DNA from: Canna indica
Lineage: Eukaryota > Streptophyta > Magnoliopsida > Zingiberales > Cannaceae
DNA length: 64,000 bases
Assembly: GCA_034359265.1 (NCBI GenBank)
Contig: CP136896.1
Location: 63,437,501-63,501,500, forward strand
Reading direction: 5' to 3'
Below, one piece after another: positions 1 through 11,432 of this stretch. Below the pieces are notes generated by a model that had not been told where the DNA came from, ran no database searches, and saw only the letters and a list, made by a program, of their open reading frames with translations. Numbering within the stretch: position 1 is the stretch's first letter; every line of letters starts with the position of its first letter. The position numbers and the translations under genes were made by a program.

Positions 1-393
1 AATTTTAGTTTCAATTTTGATTCTTGAGTCTCCGTTAACCGTTAGTCCATGCTTAATCAATTCATATATATATATATATATATATATTACACCCTTATTT
101 AAGTATACTTATTTTATTTCGAAGTAACATTAAAGTGAGTATATTTAAAAATAAAGTGAATATATTTAAAATAAGATTAGTATATTTTATGGTCTTCTTA
201 ATACTAAATAGATATACATATAGATAAAGTGAGAGTTCAAAAATTATATGAGGATAATTGCATATATGCTCTAGAAATCTCAAACCCTCAATATTATTAA
301 ATCTCTCAGCAGAAGTACATCGAAGAATTCAAGAAATCGCATGATATCTAAAATTCAGTTAATTTAACCGTGACAATTACACGTTCGAAATTC
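1..393. other. AT-rich intergenic DNA with TA microsatellite
   Basis: The stretch is very AT-rich and holds a (TA)n microsatellite at about 64-88. The 3' untranslated region and polyadenylation site of the minus-strand VQ gene should lie in its right part, but no signal is clear enough to place. I see no coding potential here. Confidence 0.6.
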
Positions 394-924
394 TCACGGT
401 TCACCGGCCGCCTTCCTCGGAGACGTCAGTGGAAACAAAGGCAGCAGCTCCGGCTCGGTCATCCTTGTTCTCGACCGTGGCGAAGGGTGCAAGTAGAACC
501 TTCTCTCCTTGATGGCCCGCTCCTCCTCCTCCTCGTTCATCCGCTCCTGATCATCCTCGTTCTCCTCGCTTATATCCAGATCGGCGAAGGCGTCGGACGG
601 CGACGCCAAAGCTGCCATCGCCGGGTAGGGAGTGGCGGCGGGCTTCGAGGAGAGCGAACCCGGCTTCGGGATCGCGAGATTCAGCCGTGATCTCTGCCTG
701 CGCTCATGGAGTCTTTTCTGGCCGGCGCGCTTCGTAGCGAAGGAGGTGGAGGAGGTAGCGGCGTCGCTCGGCGCCGGCTGTGCTAGTTGGCAGCGGTGGC
801 CGTCGACGGCGTCGTGGGGGCCGGTGAGCCGCTGGACGAGCTCCTTGAAGGTGGCGGCGTCGGCTTGGACGAAGGTGGTGGAGGGCGTGGGGCATTGAGC
901 TGCTGCTGCGTGTGGCTTCTCCAT
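394..924 (-). CDS. VQ-motif protein (VQ4/VQ31/VQ33-like transcriptional regulator)
   Basis: This intronless ORF of 176 codons is GC-rich and stands out sharply from its AT-rich surroundings. Near residues 24-34 it carries the VQ core TFKELVQRLTG, which fits the family pattern FxxxVQxhTG. The C-terminal half has an acidic Glu-rich block, then ERRFYLHPSPRS and ELLPLFPLTSP, both typical of the VQ4/VQ11/VQ31/VQ33 branch. VQ proteins of this branch are nuclear cofactors of WRKY transcription factors, and several are MAP-kinase substrates. Ser-Pro sites are visible in HPSPRS, LTSPR and ALASPS, but phosphorylation is inference. Length and intronless structure are usual for the family. The ATG at 924 was chosen because it is the first Met and lies just upstream of the conserved N-terminal region. 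No lesion is visible. I am sure of the family and less sure of the exact paralogue. Confidence 0.93.
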   Translation of the reverse strand: MEKPHAAAAQCPTPSTTFVQADAATFKELVQRLTGPHDAVDGHRCQLAQPAPSDAATSSTSFATKRAGQKRLHERRQRSRLNLAIPKPGSLSSKPAATPYPAMAALASPSDAFADLDISEENEDDQERMNEEEEERAIKERRFYLHPSPRSRTRMTEPELLPLFPLTSPRKAAGEP

Positions 925-990
925 GGATGATGCTTCGTTGCGTGAAGCAATTAGCTTGTGGTGTCTGCATGCTCAAGGGAACAAAAGTAA

Positions 991-1000
991 TATATTTATA
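991..1000 (-). promoter_or_regulatory. Probable TATA box of the VQ gene
   Basis: On the minus strand this reads TATAAATATA, about 67 bases upstream of the VQ start codon. That would allow a short 5' leader of roughly 35-40 bases. It is supported by sequence match and spacing only. Confidence 0.5.
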
Positions 1001-2754
1001 CATTAATTAATCATAAAGCTAAATCACAGTGGAACACATATGCATGATTGTATATGTGTGTGAACTCCAGAAATATATTAATTATATATGTAAAAAAGTT
1101 GATCATAGCTTAAACTATACAGATAATTAAAGAGGTGCATTCTTGTTGGATTATATCTACATATGATGATTCTTTGGAAGCAATTCAAATCTCATACATA
1201 ATATCCTGATGTATTTTATTTAGTAACTAAACAGTATAAAATGTTGCTTTTTCCTACAGTTTTGGCTAATAATATCTATATATATCCTGAACTGAGAATA
1301 TAATTCGATCACAAGGAAGGATATTATAACTGTAGTTTGCCCTAAAATGAACCTGCTAGAATTGGAGTGTCTTAAATGTGGTCGATGTTTGAGGAAAGTA
1401 AAGGAGAGAAAATCTGAAGAGGTATATATGACTGTGTAAACATATATGGAAATAGAACTAGCTATATAGCTAGAAATCACATAAATCTGGTGTAAAACAT
1501 ACTCAATTCTTTCCTCCTCAATCCTCAGTTCTCGCCAGCTAGCCGACATGAATGATTGAAAACTCGAGATAAGATCGATAGACAACCATGACTGCAGTCG
1601 TCCTCATCATTCCCGTTTACACAAGGAAAACTTGTTACATACTATCTTAGGATTGACGAGGTATTTTCTCATACAAAGGTGCATATATACTGTCATAGAA
1701 GCATAACAAGCTGCGCAAAGCAATCAACAAAGTAGATGAAAATACTCACAGCTTTGTAGTGTAAGATTCTGAGAAGCAACGTACAGAGATTTCTCATGCT
1801 GCCGAGCTTGGCATGTTTGGGGTTTTCTATATGTGCAGGTTTCAGTAGAAGGGGGAATGAATGAATGAATGGAAATGGAAAAGGGGGTCGAGAAAAGAAG
1901 TAAAGGTGTCAAACTGCTTGCCGAATGCCTTCTTAAAAGCTGGGTTTCCGTGTATGACTCGGCATCCCACTAAACACTAAGCTTGCTTGCGACTCAAGGA
2001 CGACCTTCGCATCACCAAAAGCTCACTTCTCCCTCTAAAACCCCTTCCCATTTCCCACGGCAATTCTTAATTGTACTAGGTTTAAATTTAGACACACATG
2101 GAAAATAATTAAGCTATTTCCAGTAAATTTTTGTATATCGTTGGCAAAACCGAAATGATTCAAACAATATAATGGATGAAAGAAAACATATATATAGAAT
2201 AATTCACAATTGAAAAGTTAAAAGATCCAAGTTTTTCGATCGAGAAGCTAGGGCTCACCAGAATATCTTCCTTGAATTAATGATGCTCGAATTCTTCGAA
2301 TGATCTCTTCCTTAATTCCTCGCCATCGATCGTCGTGGAAGAATTAATATACTCGAGAGCATGGATCGTCTAGTTTTCTTGAATAGAATCGAGGATAAGA
2401 AGAAAGAGCTTGGGATCAGAAGAGAGGAGGGTTTAAAGAGATGGCCAGGGACATTCTATTGGCGTGAAAGGCTTCACAGAATCTCCATTTTTGGAAGGAA
2501 GAGCTGGTAACGAGAATTAGGTTTGAAGATAGCGTCGGGGAGTTCGATTCCTTTGCGTTGAAGTGTCCATTATGCACATATTTAGTAAAAGGGACCAGGT
2601 CAACACAAACAGCTAGAGAAGTGCAAATTTAAGAATATCTATTGAGGAGGTTAATTAATTAACTAAGTTGGAGTTGACATGCAGTTTCCAATTAAGTCAA
2701 AACCAAACTCCAAACATTATGTCATGCATGGTGATACTATATTTATTTAGGTAG
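1001..2754. other. Intergenic region, with a UTR-like block near 2230-2560
   Basis: There is no long ORF and no recognisable protein homology. The block at about 2230-2560 is less AT-rich. Read on the minus strand it resembles a plant 5' leader: pyrimidine-rich, with a possible splice donor (CTG|GTGAGC) near 2258. A similar CT-rich minus-strand block lies near 1750-1910. These could belong to an untranslated exon or a non-coding transcript, but nothing in the sequence settles it. I tried mature sequences of common plant microRNA families from memory and found no match. Confidence 0.35.
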
Positions 2755-3077
2755 GTTAGAAAATTAGTGAACCTAATTTCACCCCAAAAATTAGCTCATG
2801 AGGGGAGAATTATCCAATCTATTTAAAGGGTATATAGACTATAACATCAACCAATGTGAGACTTAATTTAACACACATCCCTAGCGTTAAGAATTCACAT
2901 TTGATGCATGAAGTTCTGTAGGTGGCCCACTATCAATAATAAGTCTAGCTCTGATATTATGTTAGAAAATTAGTGGGCCTATAACTCCACCCCAAAAGTT
3001 AGCTCATGAGGAAAGAATTATTCAATCTATTTAAAGGGTATATAGATCATAATCTCAACCAATATGAGACATTAACA
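2755..3077 (-). mobile_element. TRIM retrotransposon, complete copy (LTR-internal-LTR)
   Basis: Two direct repeats of about 119 and 118 bases (2755-2873 and 2960-3077) flank an 86-base internal segment. On the minus strand each LTR begins TGTTAA, contains a TCTCACATTGG or TCTCATATTGG block and the phrase ATTTAAA, and ends near TCTAACA or TCTAACC. The internal segment starts with a degenerate primer-binding site (ATATCAGAGCTAG, compare TGGTATCAGAGC, complementary to initiator tRNA-Met) and ends with a short purine tract. It has no ORF, so it is non-autonomous. The same family recurs at 38250-38570 and 61309-61513. I could not find a convincing target-site duplication. Confidence 0.85.
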
Positions 3078-4734
3078 AAGTCAAATTAGGAAAGAATGAA
3101 CGAGTTTAGCAAAACTTAATTGGGCAATTAAAAATAACTTTCGGTCTCAAAGGGCAAGTTTGACACCAACAATTTAGGACAAAATTTCGGTGCAATCGCA
3201 GCTGCACGAAAGCACGTGCGGCGCCGTGAGCTGGGATCCACCCCTAGCGCACGGGTCATCGTGTCAAACCCTGGAGGGGGGCCAGTGCACGGTGCCCCTT
3301 GATTGGGGCATCACATACTTTGGTACAATCGTCGCTACACCAAATTAGTTTTTTCAGTTTAGGACAAAACTTCATATTATATATATAGTTAAAGTTTATA
3401 TATATGATTGATAAGGTAAAAATTTCAAGATATATACCCTCCACTTAGTACACAGTGACATCAAAGTTTTCTCCAATTAGGACAAAACTTCATATTATAT
3501 AGTTAAAGTTTATATATATGATTGATAAGGTAAAATTTTCAGATATATACCCTCCACTTAGTACACAGTGACTGAAAAGTTTGATCACTTCATTGTAAAC
3601 TATTTTTTTACTTTTTATATATATATATACTTGTAATTTAAATTTTAAAACTATTTTTTGAAATTAAGGAAAATAGAAAGAGAGTATAAATTTGTTTGCC
3701 CATATAATTAAGCCCAAATAGAATTTTGAGCATATTTATCGGGGCGGTTGGTTGGGTCGGGTGGACCCAATGAATTCGAAAATCCGACCACAACACAAAA
3801 ATAATTCAAAAATTGGTAAAAAAAATCTAGCACCTAGGGTGTGCACCGGTTTGAAATCAATATATGCTTGGCGTCGGATAACTAGCGCCTGTATCCAGAA
3901 ACCGATGCCATATTGGCGCCGATTTCTGTGATACAGGGCGCCAGCACAAGCCGGTGCCTGTATCAAATGGCGCCAGCATAAGCTATAGTACAATCAAAAC
4001 TCCATCTTCTATAAGCTTTAGCACAAGCTATGTATAAGTAGCTAGCTAGCAGAAGGGGGAGAGAAAGGAAGAAGTGGAGGGAGGACACAAATCTCCATCT
4101 TCTCATAAAGTTGGGCCCGCAAATGTGATGGAAGGATAGCTGGGCTTTTTGGTTTTTACTAATTCAAACTCCAATTCAGTCTTAGAGAGGAGGAGAATAC
4201 TAGAAAAGTGCAGAGATTTGGTGAAAAACTTAATCATAATAAAATTTATGATGCATGATAAAAAAAAATATCAACCAAAAGTTGAAAAAATATATAGTCA
4301 TTGTACTTTCCATATAAAGTATAATTTATCGAGGGGCTTGGTAATCGATTTCACAAGAAAATATAACTTTTCATTTTTTCTCCACTTCATTTCAAGGAAA
4401 AATTGAACTTTCTAAGAAATTGTATTACTCGTGTGATTTTTTTGTCAACCAAACAAACCCCCAGTGTAGGTGATTCACTTCCAAAACATATTTTTCTCTT
4501 CAGCCATCATTCAAAAGTTGTTAATTAGCTAATGTCGAAATCTCTACATTTGCTCCATTAATTAACACCACAAATATTAATAATTATTGTCATAAGGATA
4601 ATATCTTTCTTTCAAGAACATGCTACTTAATTAGGATTAAATTTCACCTACGATTCAGATAGTTGTTTATCAGTAAAAATAAATTAATATATTTTTTTTT
4701 TGAAAATTTTGTTTTTATTAATTATTTTTCCACT
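3078..4734. other. Intergenic region with tandem duplication and hairpin-rich block
   Basis: There is no gene. A tandem duplication lies at 3361-3572 and is listed separately. At about 3190-3330 there is a GC-richer block of unknown origin. At about 3860-3980 short inverted copies of a GGCGCC-containing phrase and of the phrase CTGTATC suggest a degenerate foldback element. The rest is AT-rich. Confidence 0.45.
3361..3572. repeat. Tandem duplication, period about 118 bp
   Basis: Two near-identical copies (3361-3459 and 3479-3572) begin AGGACAAAACTTCATATTAT and end at CACAGTGAC. The copies differ mainly by a few TA units and by an AAAATTTCAAG versus AAATTTTCAG change, so the duplication looks fairly recent. 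Confidence 0.9.
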
Positions 4735-4742
4735 TAGTTGGT

Positions 4743-5169
4743 CGTACGGCTGTCCATAGTTTGGTTCACACCGAACCGAACCAAAAAACCGAACCAAATT
4801 TTTCGATTCGGTTCGGTTTCAACCGTTGTAGGTTCGGTTCTTTGACCCGAACCGAACCGAAATTTGGATTTCGGTTCGGATTCGGTTTTCGAATTCGGGA
4901 ATCGATCCGAACCAAAAATCGAATTAATTAAAAAAATATATTTTTTTTTTAATTTTTAACAGAATTACTTAAATAGGTATTACGTAATTATTTTGAATTT
5001 TGAATTTTGAATTTTGAATTAAATTAATTAAAATTTTGGTTTTCGGGTTGAAAACTGAACCGAACCGAATAATTTTGGCTCGGGTTAAATCGGTTTAGGT
5101 ATAGTTCGGTTCGGGTTCGGGTACTAAAAAAAATTCGGTTCGGTTCGATTCGAACCGAATGGACAGCCC
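4743..5169. mobile_element. hAT-type MITE rich in ACCGAACCGAA repeats
   Basis: Inverted ends GGCTGTCCAT (4748-4757) and ATGGACAGCC (5159-5168) bound an element with no ORF, filled with CCGAACCGAA / TTCGGTTCGG repeats. The 8-mer TAGTTGGT lies directly after the right end (5170-5177) and also at 4735-4742. That is an 8-bp target duplication as expected for hAT, although four to five extra bases sit between the left copy and the matched terminal repeat. Confidence 0.72.
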
Positions 5170-5177
5170 TAGTTGGT

Positions 5178-7329
5178 GGATCAAATTAACTTTTCGAAAA
5201 AAATCAAGTAATAGAGAGATTTTTGAGAGTATATATCACTTCTATCGAAGCATTTTTTTTTTAAATAAAAGATTAAAGTGAAAATCAAACAAACTTCGAA
5301 GAGGACAAACCCTAGTAATAATTATTGACAACATCTTGGATGTTTTCTAAATGTTTAAAATTCAAATCTTAGTATGATCACTTATTGTGAATTTATCTTT
5401 GTTAATTTTTTTTTTGAAGAGTACAAAGTGGGACTTAAAATAATTTTTTTTTAAAAAAATTATGAATCAACTATATATTCAAAACAAAAATTCAACGCCA
5501 AAATGAGATTATTATTTTTTTTTAAAAAATTAAGAACCAAAATATTTTTCAAGAGCTAAAGTAAAATTTTAGTTTCATATTATTTATTGATTTTATTCAA
5601 GTTATGTACATCATCCCTAATTACACGAGGGACGTGAATAAAACCAACAATAATTAACAAAGAATCCAATTGTTAGGGACTTTTCGATGCGCCCGAGCGA
5701 CAACGAATCACGACAAAATATTCTCTAAATATTTGTAAATATATTTTCACGTCCATGTAATTTTGCATTTATTTCTAGTTCGTACTTGTAAAACCTCTCG
5801 TGTGATCCCCAGGGGGCCCACGGTGCCAGTTGGATGCATTTCGGAGCCATTCGACACTTGGTGCGTGCGTCACGGCTAAGTGGAGCAGTTTTTCCTGCAT
5901 TCGTCATGGCCGTGGCCATGGAAAATCACCATTTCGCATGGTCACGATTTTGTCATGCTCCTCGTGCTTTTGAGAACTTTGGGGGTGATACTTGGGGGTT
6001 AGGGGTCTCATGTATAATGTAGGAAAGCGTTGGCAAACAAAGCGGTTGCCTTGGGCGGAGACAAACTAGTGGCCCATATGGGCATGCGACATGTCGTTCT
6101 TCACCCAAGACAATTGTGGAGCTCGTCCTACACCCGATTTTATATTTTCTTACGTCCATAGTTCTGTAATGTTGTTTTTACTTTATGTCTTCAAAAATCA
6201 TTCGACCAACATAATCTTTTGGGGGCGCGGACATGGAATGCAAGGTTGGCACGTGGTCCAATATATGACTTGCGATGTTAAGTCAGGAAGCCCCATTCGG
6301 GATAGATTCGTGATTAAGGCTTATCCCTTGCACGGGATGCAAGGGTGCCGCACGGGTTCTTCCGCACAAAACAATTGGCCCGTGAAACAATGGTCGTAAA
6401 AATGGTGACTCAAGCTATAAGAATTAATATAATCATTATATATATATAAAACTAAAAATTAGCTTTATAACACAGTCATTACAAAGCGTTAACACGATAA
6501 TATACGCACAAAGCGTATTATAAGACGTATAAAGACGTGAAAAAAACACACAAAACACTACAACTAAAGATTGAACCCAAAACCTAGATAATATATCCGA
6601 ATACTACTACCACTTGAGCACAAGTGGATTCACAAATATACATTTTTTTTATCATACGTAATAACACAATATTCCATAATGGAATAACTTCATGATTTTG
6701 TATAACGTATATATAAAACTTTTTTTAGACCAAATGTATATAACATATAACTTAATTACTTCCAATAATATATAGTATGATAATTACATTATTTTAAATA
6801 AAGTATACGTATACATATAATATTATTATATAGTAGTACGTGTAATTAGGCCTAATTAGGAGGACATACGAATACTTAATCTTTCAACATATGTTCAGTT
6901 AAGAGTACCCATTCAATTTTTTGACAACAGGAGCGACAATAGTTCAATTACAAAATTACTATATGAAATTAAAACAGTTTGATAGTCGAATATATTCGAC
7001 GATCAACCGATCGAACCGACTTAAATGGTTCAAATAAAAGTGGTTAACTTGTTATTAAATGATTAATCAAATTTTAAACGGATAACAATAACTAAATAAT
7101 AATAATAATAATAAAATATTTGTAATATAATAAATCTATTATATTACTAAATATTTGTAATGTATTAGTAAATATAATGATTAATCGATTGCTAAACGGA
7201 TAACAATTACTAAATATTTGTAATACGTTAGTAATATTTGTAATATTTTTTAAATTAAATTATATAAATTAGTTTTAAGTTTTTTTTTTATCCTAAAAAA
7301 TTTATATTAGGCTAATTAGTCAACTAGTC
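5178..7329. other. Intergenic region with an unassigned retroelement-like block
   Basis: There is no supportable gene. From about 5680 to 6410 the base composition is clearly less AT-rich than on either side, and several short open frames overlap on both strands without recognisable domains. This could be a fragment of an LTR or of retroelement non-coding sequence, but I cannot assign it. A dispersed repeat lies at 6525-6640. The remainder is AT-rich. Confidence 0.4.
6525..6640. repeat. Dispersed repeat shared with 20862-20985
   Basis: The block contains AAAAAAACACACAAAAC, then a phrase like AAGATTGAACCCA, then TACCACTTGAGCACAAG. The same ordered phrases recur at about 20862-20985 in the same orientation with point differences. 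The repeat class is unknown. Confidence 0.6.
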
Positions 7330-7351
7330 ATGATACAAAAAATTTTCCAAC

Positions 7352-8117
7352 TCAGGAGGCCGAGAAAAAAATCCAAACAGTAGACATTTTCTGGACTCGA
7401 GCTAGATTTGCAGCCCAATGGGCTGCTTTATTTACATCTCTTGAAACATAAGCAAAAGATACATGATCGAAACTTTGCATGATTGTAGTAATATCTTCAA
7501 AAATCAATCCAAGACTTTGAGGAATATCAGCTTGCTTGTTGATGGAGTCCACAAGAGACTTACAATCCAACTCAATAATAATGCGATCCATTTTCTTGTT
7601 GGCTTCAGAATATAAAGTCGAGGAAGAATTAAAGAAAAAAATAAAGATAAGAATACACTCAGCTTTATGGTTCCGATGTACAAAAGATGCTCCTCCATCA
7701 TTATTCAAGTAAGAACCATCATAATTAAATTTAAGCCAAGGGTCTGGAGGGGGATCTAATATTGAACATTTGAATATTATAGTTTTTATGCTTAGTACCA
7801 TCAGGAGTGATAGTATCTGTAAAATGACTAGTGAAAGCCATAATATGTGTTATAGTCTTGCTAATGGAAGGCTTAGAACCCTCATTCAAAATAGAATTCT
7901 TGAAGTACCAAATAAACCAAAGGACATTGGTAACAATGGCTTTAGAGTCTAGGTTTAACCCCGGACTCAACAAAAATCAACTACCTGAATGCCATAGACT
8001 TCTTTGGAATAAATCCATTTTAAGATATAAACTTAAAGCATACCAAAGTTGATAAGAGAAAACACAATCAAAAAATAAATGATGAAAAGTTTCAGCACAA
8101 GAGTTACAAAGAACATA
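7352..8117 (-). pseudogene. LINE-1, 3' part: end of zinc finger plus RNase H domain (separated by Harbinger insertion)
   Basis: On the minus strand the frames from 8117 read the cysteine-rich end of the zf-RVT domain (CNSCAETFHHLFFDC), then, after a stop, a linker, then an RNase H-like domain. In the latter WLKFNYDGSY supplies the first Asp, ELDCKSLVDSI the usual acidic and core residues, and RDVNKAAHWAANLA the C-terminal motif. This is the 3' end of a plant L1-type LINE. Its upstream part resumes at 13527 beyond the Harbinger element, and the two parts join exactly at a conserved segment. Stops and frame changes show that it is inactive. No clear poly(A) tail is visible near 7330. Confidence 0.9.
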
Positions 8118-8879
8118 GGGCCCGTTTGGTTCGTAAATTGTTCGTCACAGGACATCAGACAAGGACAAGAACAGAACACCAGGTGTCCCGGGACAGCAGT
8201 TATACCGTGTTTGTTTCGTCAAGAACATGACACGATATCAGTCCCATCCTACGTTTGATTCGCTAAAATACAATTCTGTACAAGACAATATGACCAAAAT
8301 ACCCTTAAATATTTCTAATTCTAAAATTCAATCTTTGTTGCTTATTTGACCCACAAGTTGAATCATAGGAAACAACTTGTTCTCAGATTTAATCTATCGT
8401 TCTTTTTTGCAAAATTATTATTGTTGAATAATGTAATATGCTTTGAAATTCAAATATAAATTTTCCTTTAACCTAGATCAATTGAACAGATTTGATTAAC
8501 TAGATTTAGAAGTTATATATTGCTTAATTAGATTAGGAAAACAATGCTTGTAGTACTGGGTCCTTTATTTGAAATTGATGATGACTATAGACAACATTTG
8601 AAAATAAGAAAATAAAAAAATATATGAAAAATAATTAAAATATTCTACCGAACTGAAACAACAAATATTCAACCAAACTAAAACAGTAAATATTCAATCA
8701 AACTGTAACTTCAAGTTTGCAAACTGAAACTCGGCAATATTCAACCAAAAGTGCAGTAAACATAATTCCAAAATAAAATTTGGGACACCCCCAACTACAA
8801 AATGATAAAATATTCATCTAACACAATTTCAAAATAAAGTTGGGACACCCCCAAACTACAAAATTGATAAAATATTCAA

Positions 8880-9808
8880 CTACATTCCCATAACCGACTT
8901 AACAAAAGTCAATCTTCTACTTTCATCCATCCTTACGAAAATTGTCGCGTAATGAGTATTTTCAGCAAATTTCTTCAGTACTTCCATTTCCTCCATCTCC
9001 GTTATTCCCAACTTATGCACTTCATCAACCAATGTTGACATCTCCATATGCTCTCTCATTTTGGTCATCTCAGTAGCCACTATGTGCATATCACGAGCAG
9101 CCGAACTCATTTGAGTTTCCCACGCCTCAATGAATTTATCTGTCACTTCACTCATTCGGTTGCGCTTTCTCTTTGGCTCACTTCCTTCAGATTGGCTACC
9201 AATGTTGGAGATTGGAGATTCGGGTTGTTGTGAGGATTGTGCGTCCATCATATTCTCCCATTCAGGTTGTTGTGAGGATTCTGTTTCTATCACATCAGCT
9301 GGTGTCTCCGCACCGTGGCCAGTGGCACGATCCTTTCCAAAGATGACCTGCAGTCTTTCAAACTCTTTAAATTCTTTATTGGCATGGTTTGCGGATTTTG
9401 GATGTTTCTGTTACATTAAAAAAATTACAAATATTATCAATAAAGCAATTACCGTTTTAAAAAAATAACATTAAAAAATTACCTTCAAGTATTCCTCCAA
9501 CACTTGCGGATTATCAACCACCACACACTTACGCACATCATCCCATCCAAATCCGCTTGTGTTCATCATATCAAGTGCTTCAAATAGTTTAAGTGACCAT
9601 CTCTTCATTTTGTTAATTATCTGTTGCACTGTTAAGTTAATGCCAGGAACTCGTATCCACATTCTTTTCAGAGTTTCCTCATGAGTTCCTGCTTTAAAGT
9701 GTCATTCTCCCCCCTATGTCCCTCCACAACCAATTCTTCTAAAACAGTCAACAAAGTGTCATCTTCTTCCTGTGTCCATGAACGTCTACCTCTTTTTTGA
9801 ACTTCCAT
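8880..9808 (-). pseudogene. Harbinger Myb/SANT-like accessory protein, frameshifted
   Basis: Harbinger elements encode a Myb/trihelix-like protein that binds the element ends and helps nuclear import of the transposase. Exon 1 (9808-9483) starts with a Met followed by a basic stretch and WTQEEDDTLLTVLEEL, a typical SANT-like helix with its Trp. A frame change near 9705 separates this from LKRMWIRVPGINL and the rest of the domain, which ends NPQVLEEYLK. A clean donor (AAG|GTAATT at 9483/9482) and acceptor (AACAG|AAACATCC at 9408/9407) define the intron. Exon 2 (9407-8880) continues with the nuclear, acidic and Ser/Gln-rich region, repeats of QSSQQPE, a basic RKRNRMSE patch and a C-terminal helical segment. 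The one visible lesion is the frameshift. Confidence 0.8.
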
Positions 9809-10093
9809 GACTAAAAATAAGACATAATCAAATCATTAAAAACTACATAACCATAACTGATTCAACATAAAAGTAAATTGATTTCATTAAAATCCAATCA
9901 TTAAAATGTGCATAACCATAACTGATTCAATATAAAAGTAAATTGATTTCATTAAAATCAAAACAATTAAAAAGTACGTAACCATAACCAAACCATAATA
10001 AAAGTACACAAGTACATAATAAAAGTACATTACAACAAACTGAACCACTTCCAAAAGTACGTAACAATTAAAATGTATTCAATTTCTTGCTCT

Positions 10094-11432
10094 TCATTCG
10101 TCCCACATTTGCTGTGCTAAGTTGTCTCTCGATTGAGTCCATTCATTACTAGGCTCAACGGTGCTGATTATGTTGATGGGTTCTTCTCCTATTGGTAGTT
10201 CATCATCTATGATGGTAGCAGACTCCAACAGATCAATTTCTATATTTATCCGAATAAATTTATGGAGTAAACCACAAGCAAGAATAATACGACATTGGGT
10301 TTTTATCGGATAAAAGGATGGTGATCGAAGAATAGCCTATCTCTTCTTTAAAAGACCAAAACATCTCTCGATTACGTTTCTTGCTCGTGCATGTCTGTAG
10401 TTAAACAGTTCCTCACAATTTTGGGCTGCTCTTCGACTATTGCCCCACTCTTGAATATGATATCGTCTACCGCGATATGGTGCAAGGAATCCATCCCCAT
10501 TTGTGTATCCATCATCCACAAGATAGTAGTTACCTATCCACAAAATTATTATACGAATTTTAGTTATTATTGTGGTAAGTCAATTATTACATGAATAAGT
10601 TTATGTATGACATACGAACTGGGACGTTCAATCCATTGGGTCTTGTAACTGCATCACACAGCACTCTAGAATCAGAAGCTGACCCCTCCCAGCCTGATAA
10701 CACATATATGAAATTCATTTCTGGTGTACATACTCCTAACACATTTGTTGCAAGACCTCCTTTCCTTGTCCTGTATCTAGGTCTATCTGCAGCAGGTGGT
10801 GTAACGGCTATATATGTACCATCTAATGCTCCTAAACACTCCTACACAAAATTTAAATCGAATATTAATTAATGGACTTTTAAATACAATAGCAACTATG
10901 ATATCAATGGTATATAGCTTACCTTGAACCACTTCCATCTCTCATCGGTGCAATCTTGTGGCACAGGTTCTGGCTTTGCCAATAAGACATCATGCAATCT
11001 AACAACAGCAAGTAACACATGATGGCAATATCTACTAATGGTTTCTCCCGATCTTTTGAACCTAACTCGGATTGTTCTATTTTTTGTGTGATGGGCTAGA
11101 ATGTTTACAAAAATAGCAACTTGCTCCTCCACGGTCACCCTCTCATCACTCGTTAACCCACCCCGAACAATCAATAGCTCACAAAGTCTTGCAAAAGCAT
11201 TTCTAGACATTCTCAACTCCCAAATACAGTTTTTATCGCTTTCCCTGATAATGGAATCCAAAACATCCATGCGAGTCATATTTCTAACAAGAGTTCTATC
11301 ATCTACCGCTCTCCTCTCATACACATCACGCATTATAAATTTTACAAAAAAATATCCAACCGCAGATATAGCAAGCAAATGGATATACATTCTTCGTGTA
11401 GCAGCGTATAACATGAATGCCAACTCATCCAT
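10094..11432 (-). pseudogene. PIF/Harbinger (HARBI1-like) DDE transposase with one nonsense codon
   Basis: Three exons are visible: 11432-10923, 10841-10616 and 10533-10094, with good GT/AG borders and consistent phase, giving about 391 codons, the normal family length. Exon 1 holds the N-terminal helical region. Exon 2 holds the first catalytic Asp in LGALDGTYI and the second in ASDSRVL. Exon 3 holds VDDGY and the catalytic Glu in NVIERCFGLLKKR. Directly after KKR, the position of a conserved Trp is TAG (10337-10339). The frame then continues with AILRSPSFYP and runs to a natural stop at 10094. So the protein is complete apart from a Trp-to-stop change (TGG to TAG). The DDE triad is retained. 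Exon structure matches the second Harbinger element at 55641-56995. Confidence 0.9.

Noticed and set aside
2290..2380. Small hairpin (TTAATTC ... GAATTAA) considered as a microRNA precursor
   Set aside because: The stem is only about nine pairs and no known plant microRNA sequence is present.
5834..6399. Overlapping plus-strand frames in the less AT-rich block
   Set aside because: No domain, no splice structure and no sustained codon pattern; more likely repeat-derived non-coding DNA.
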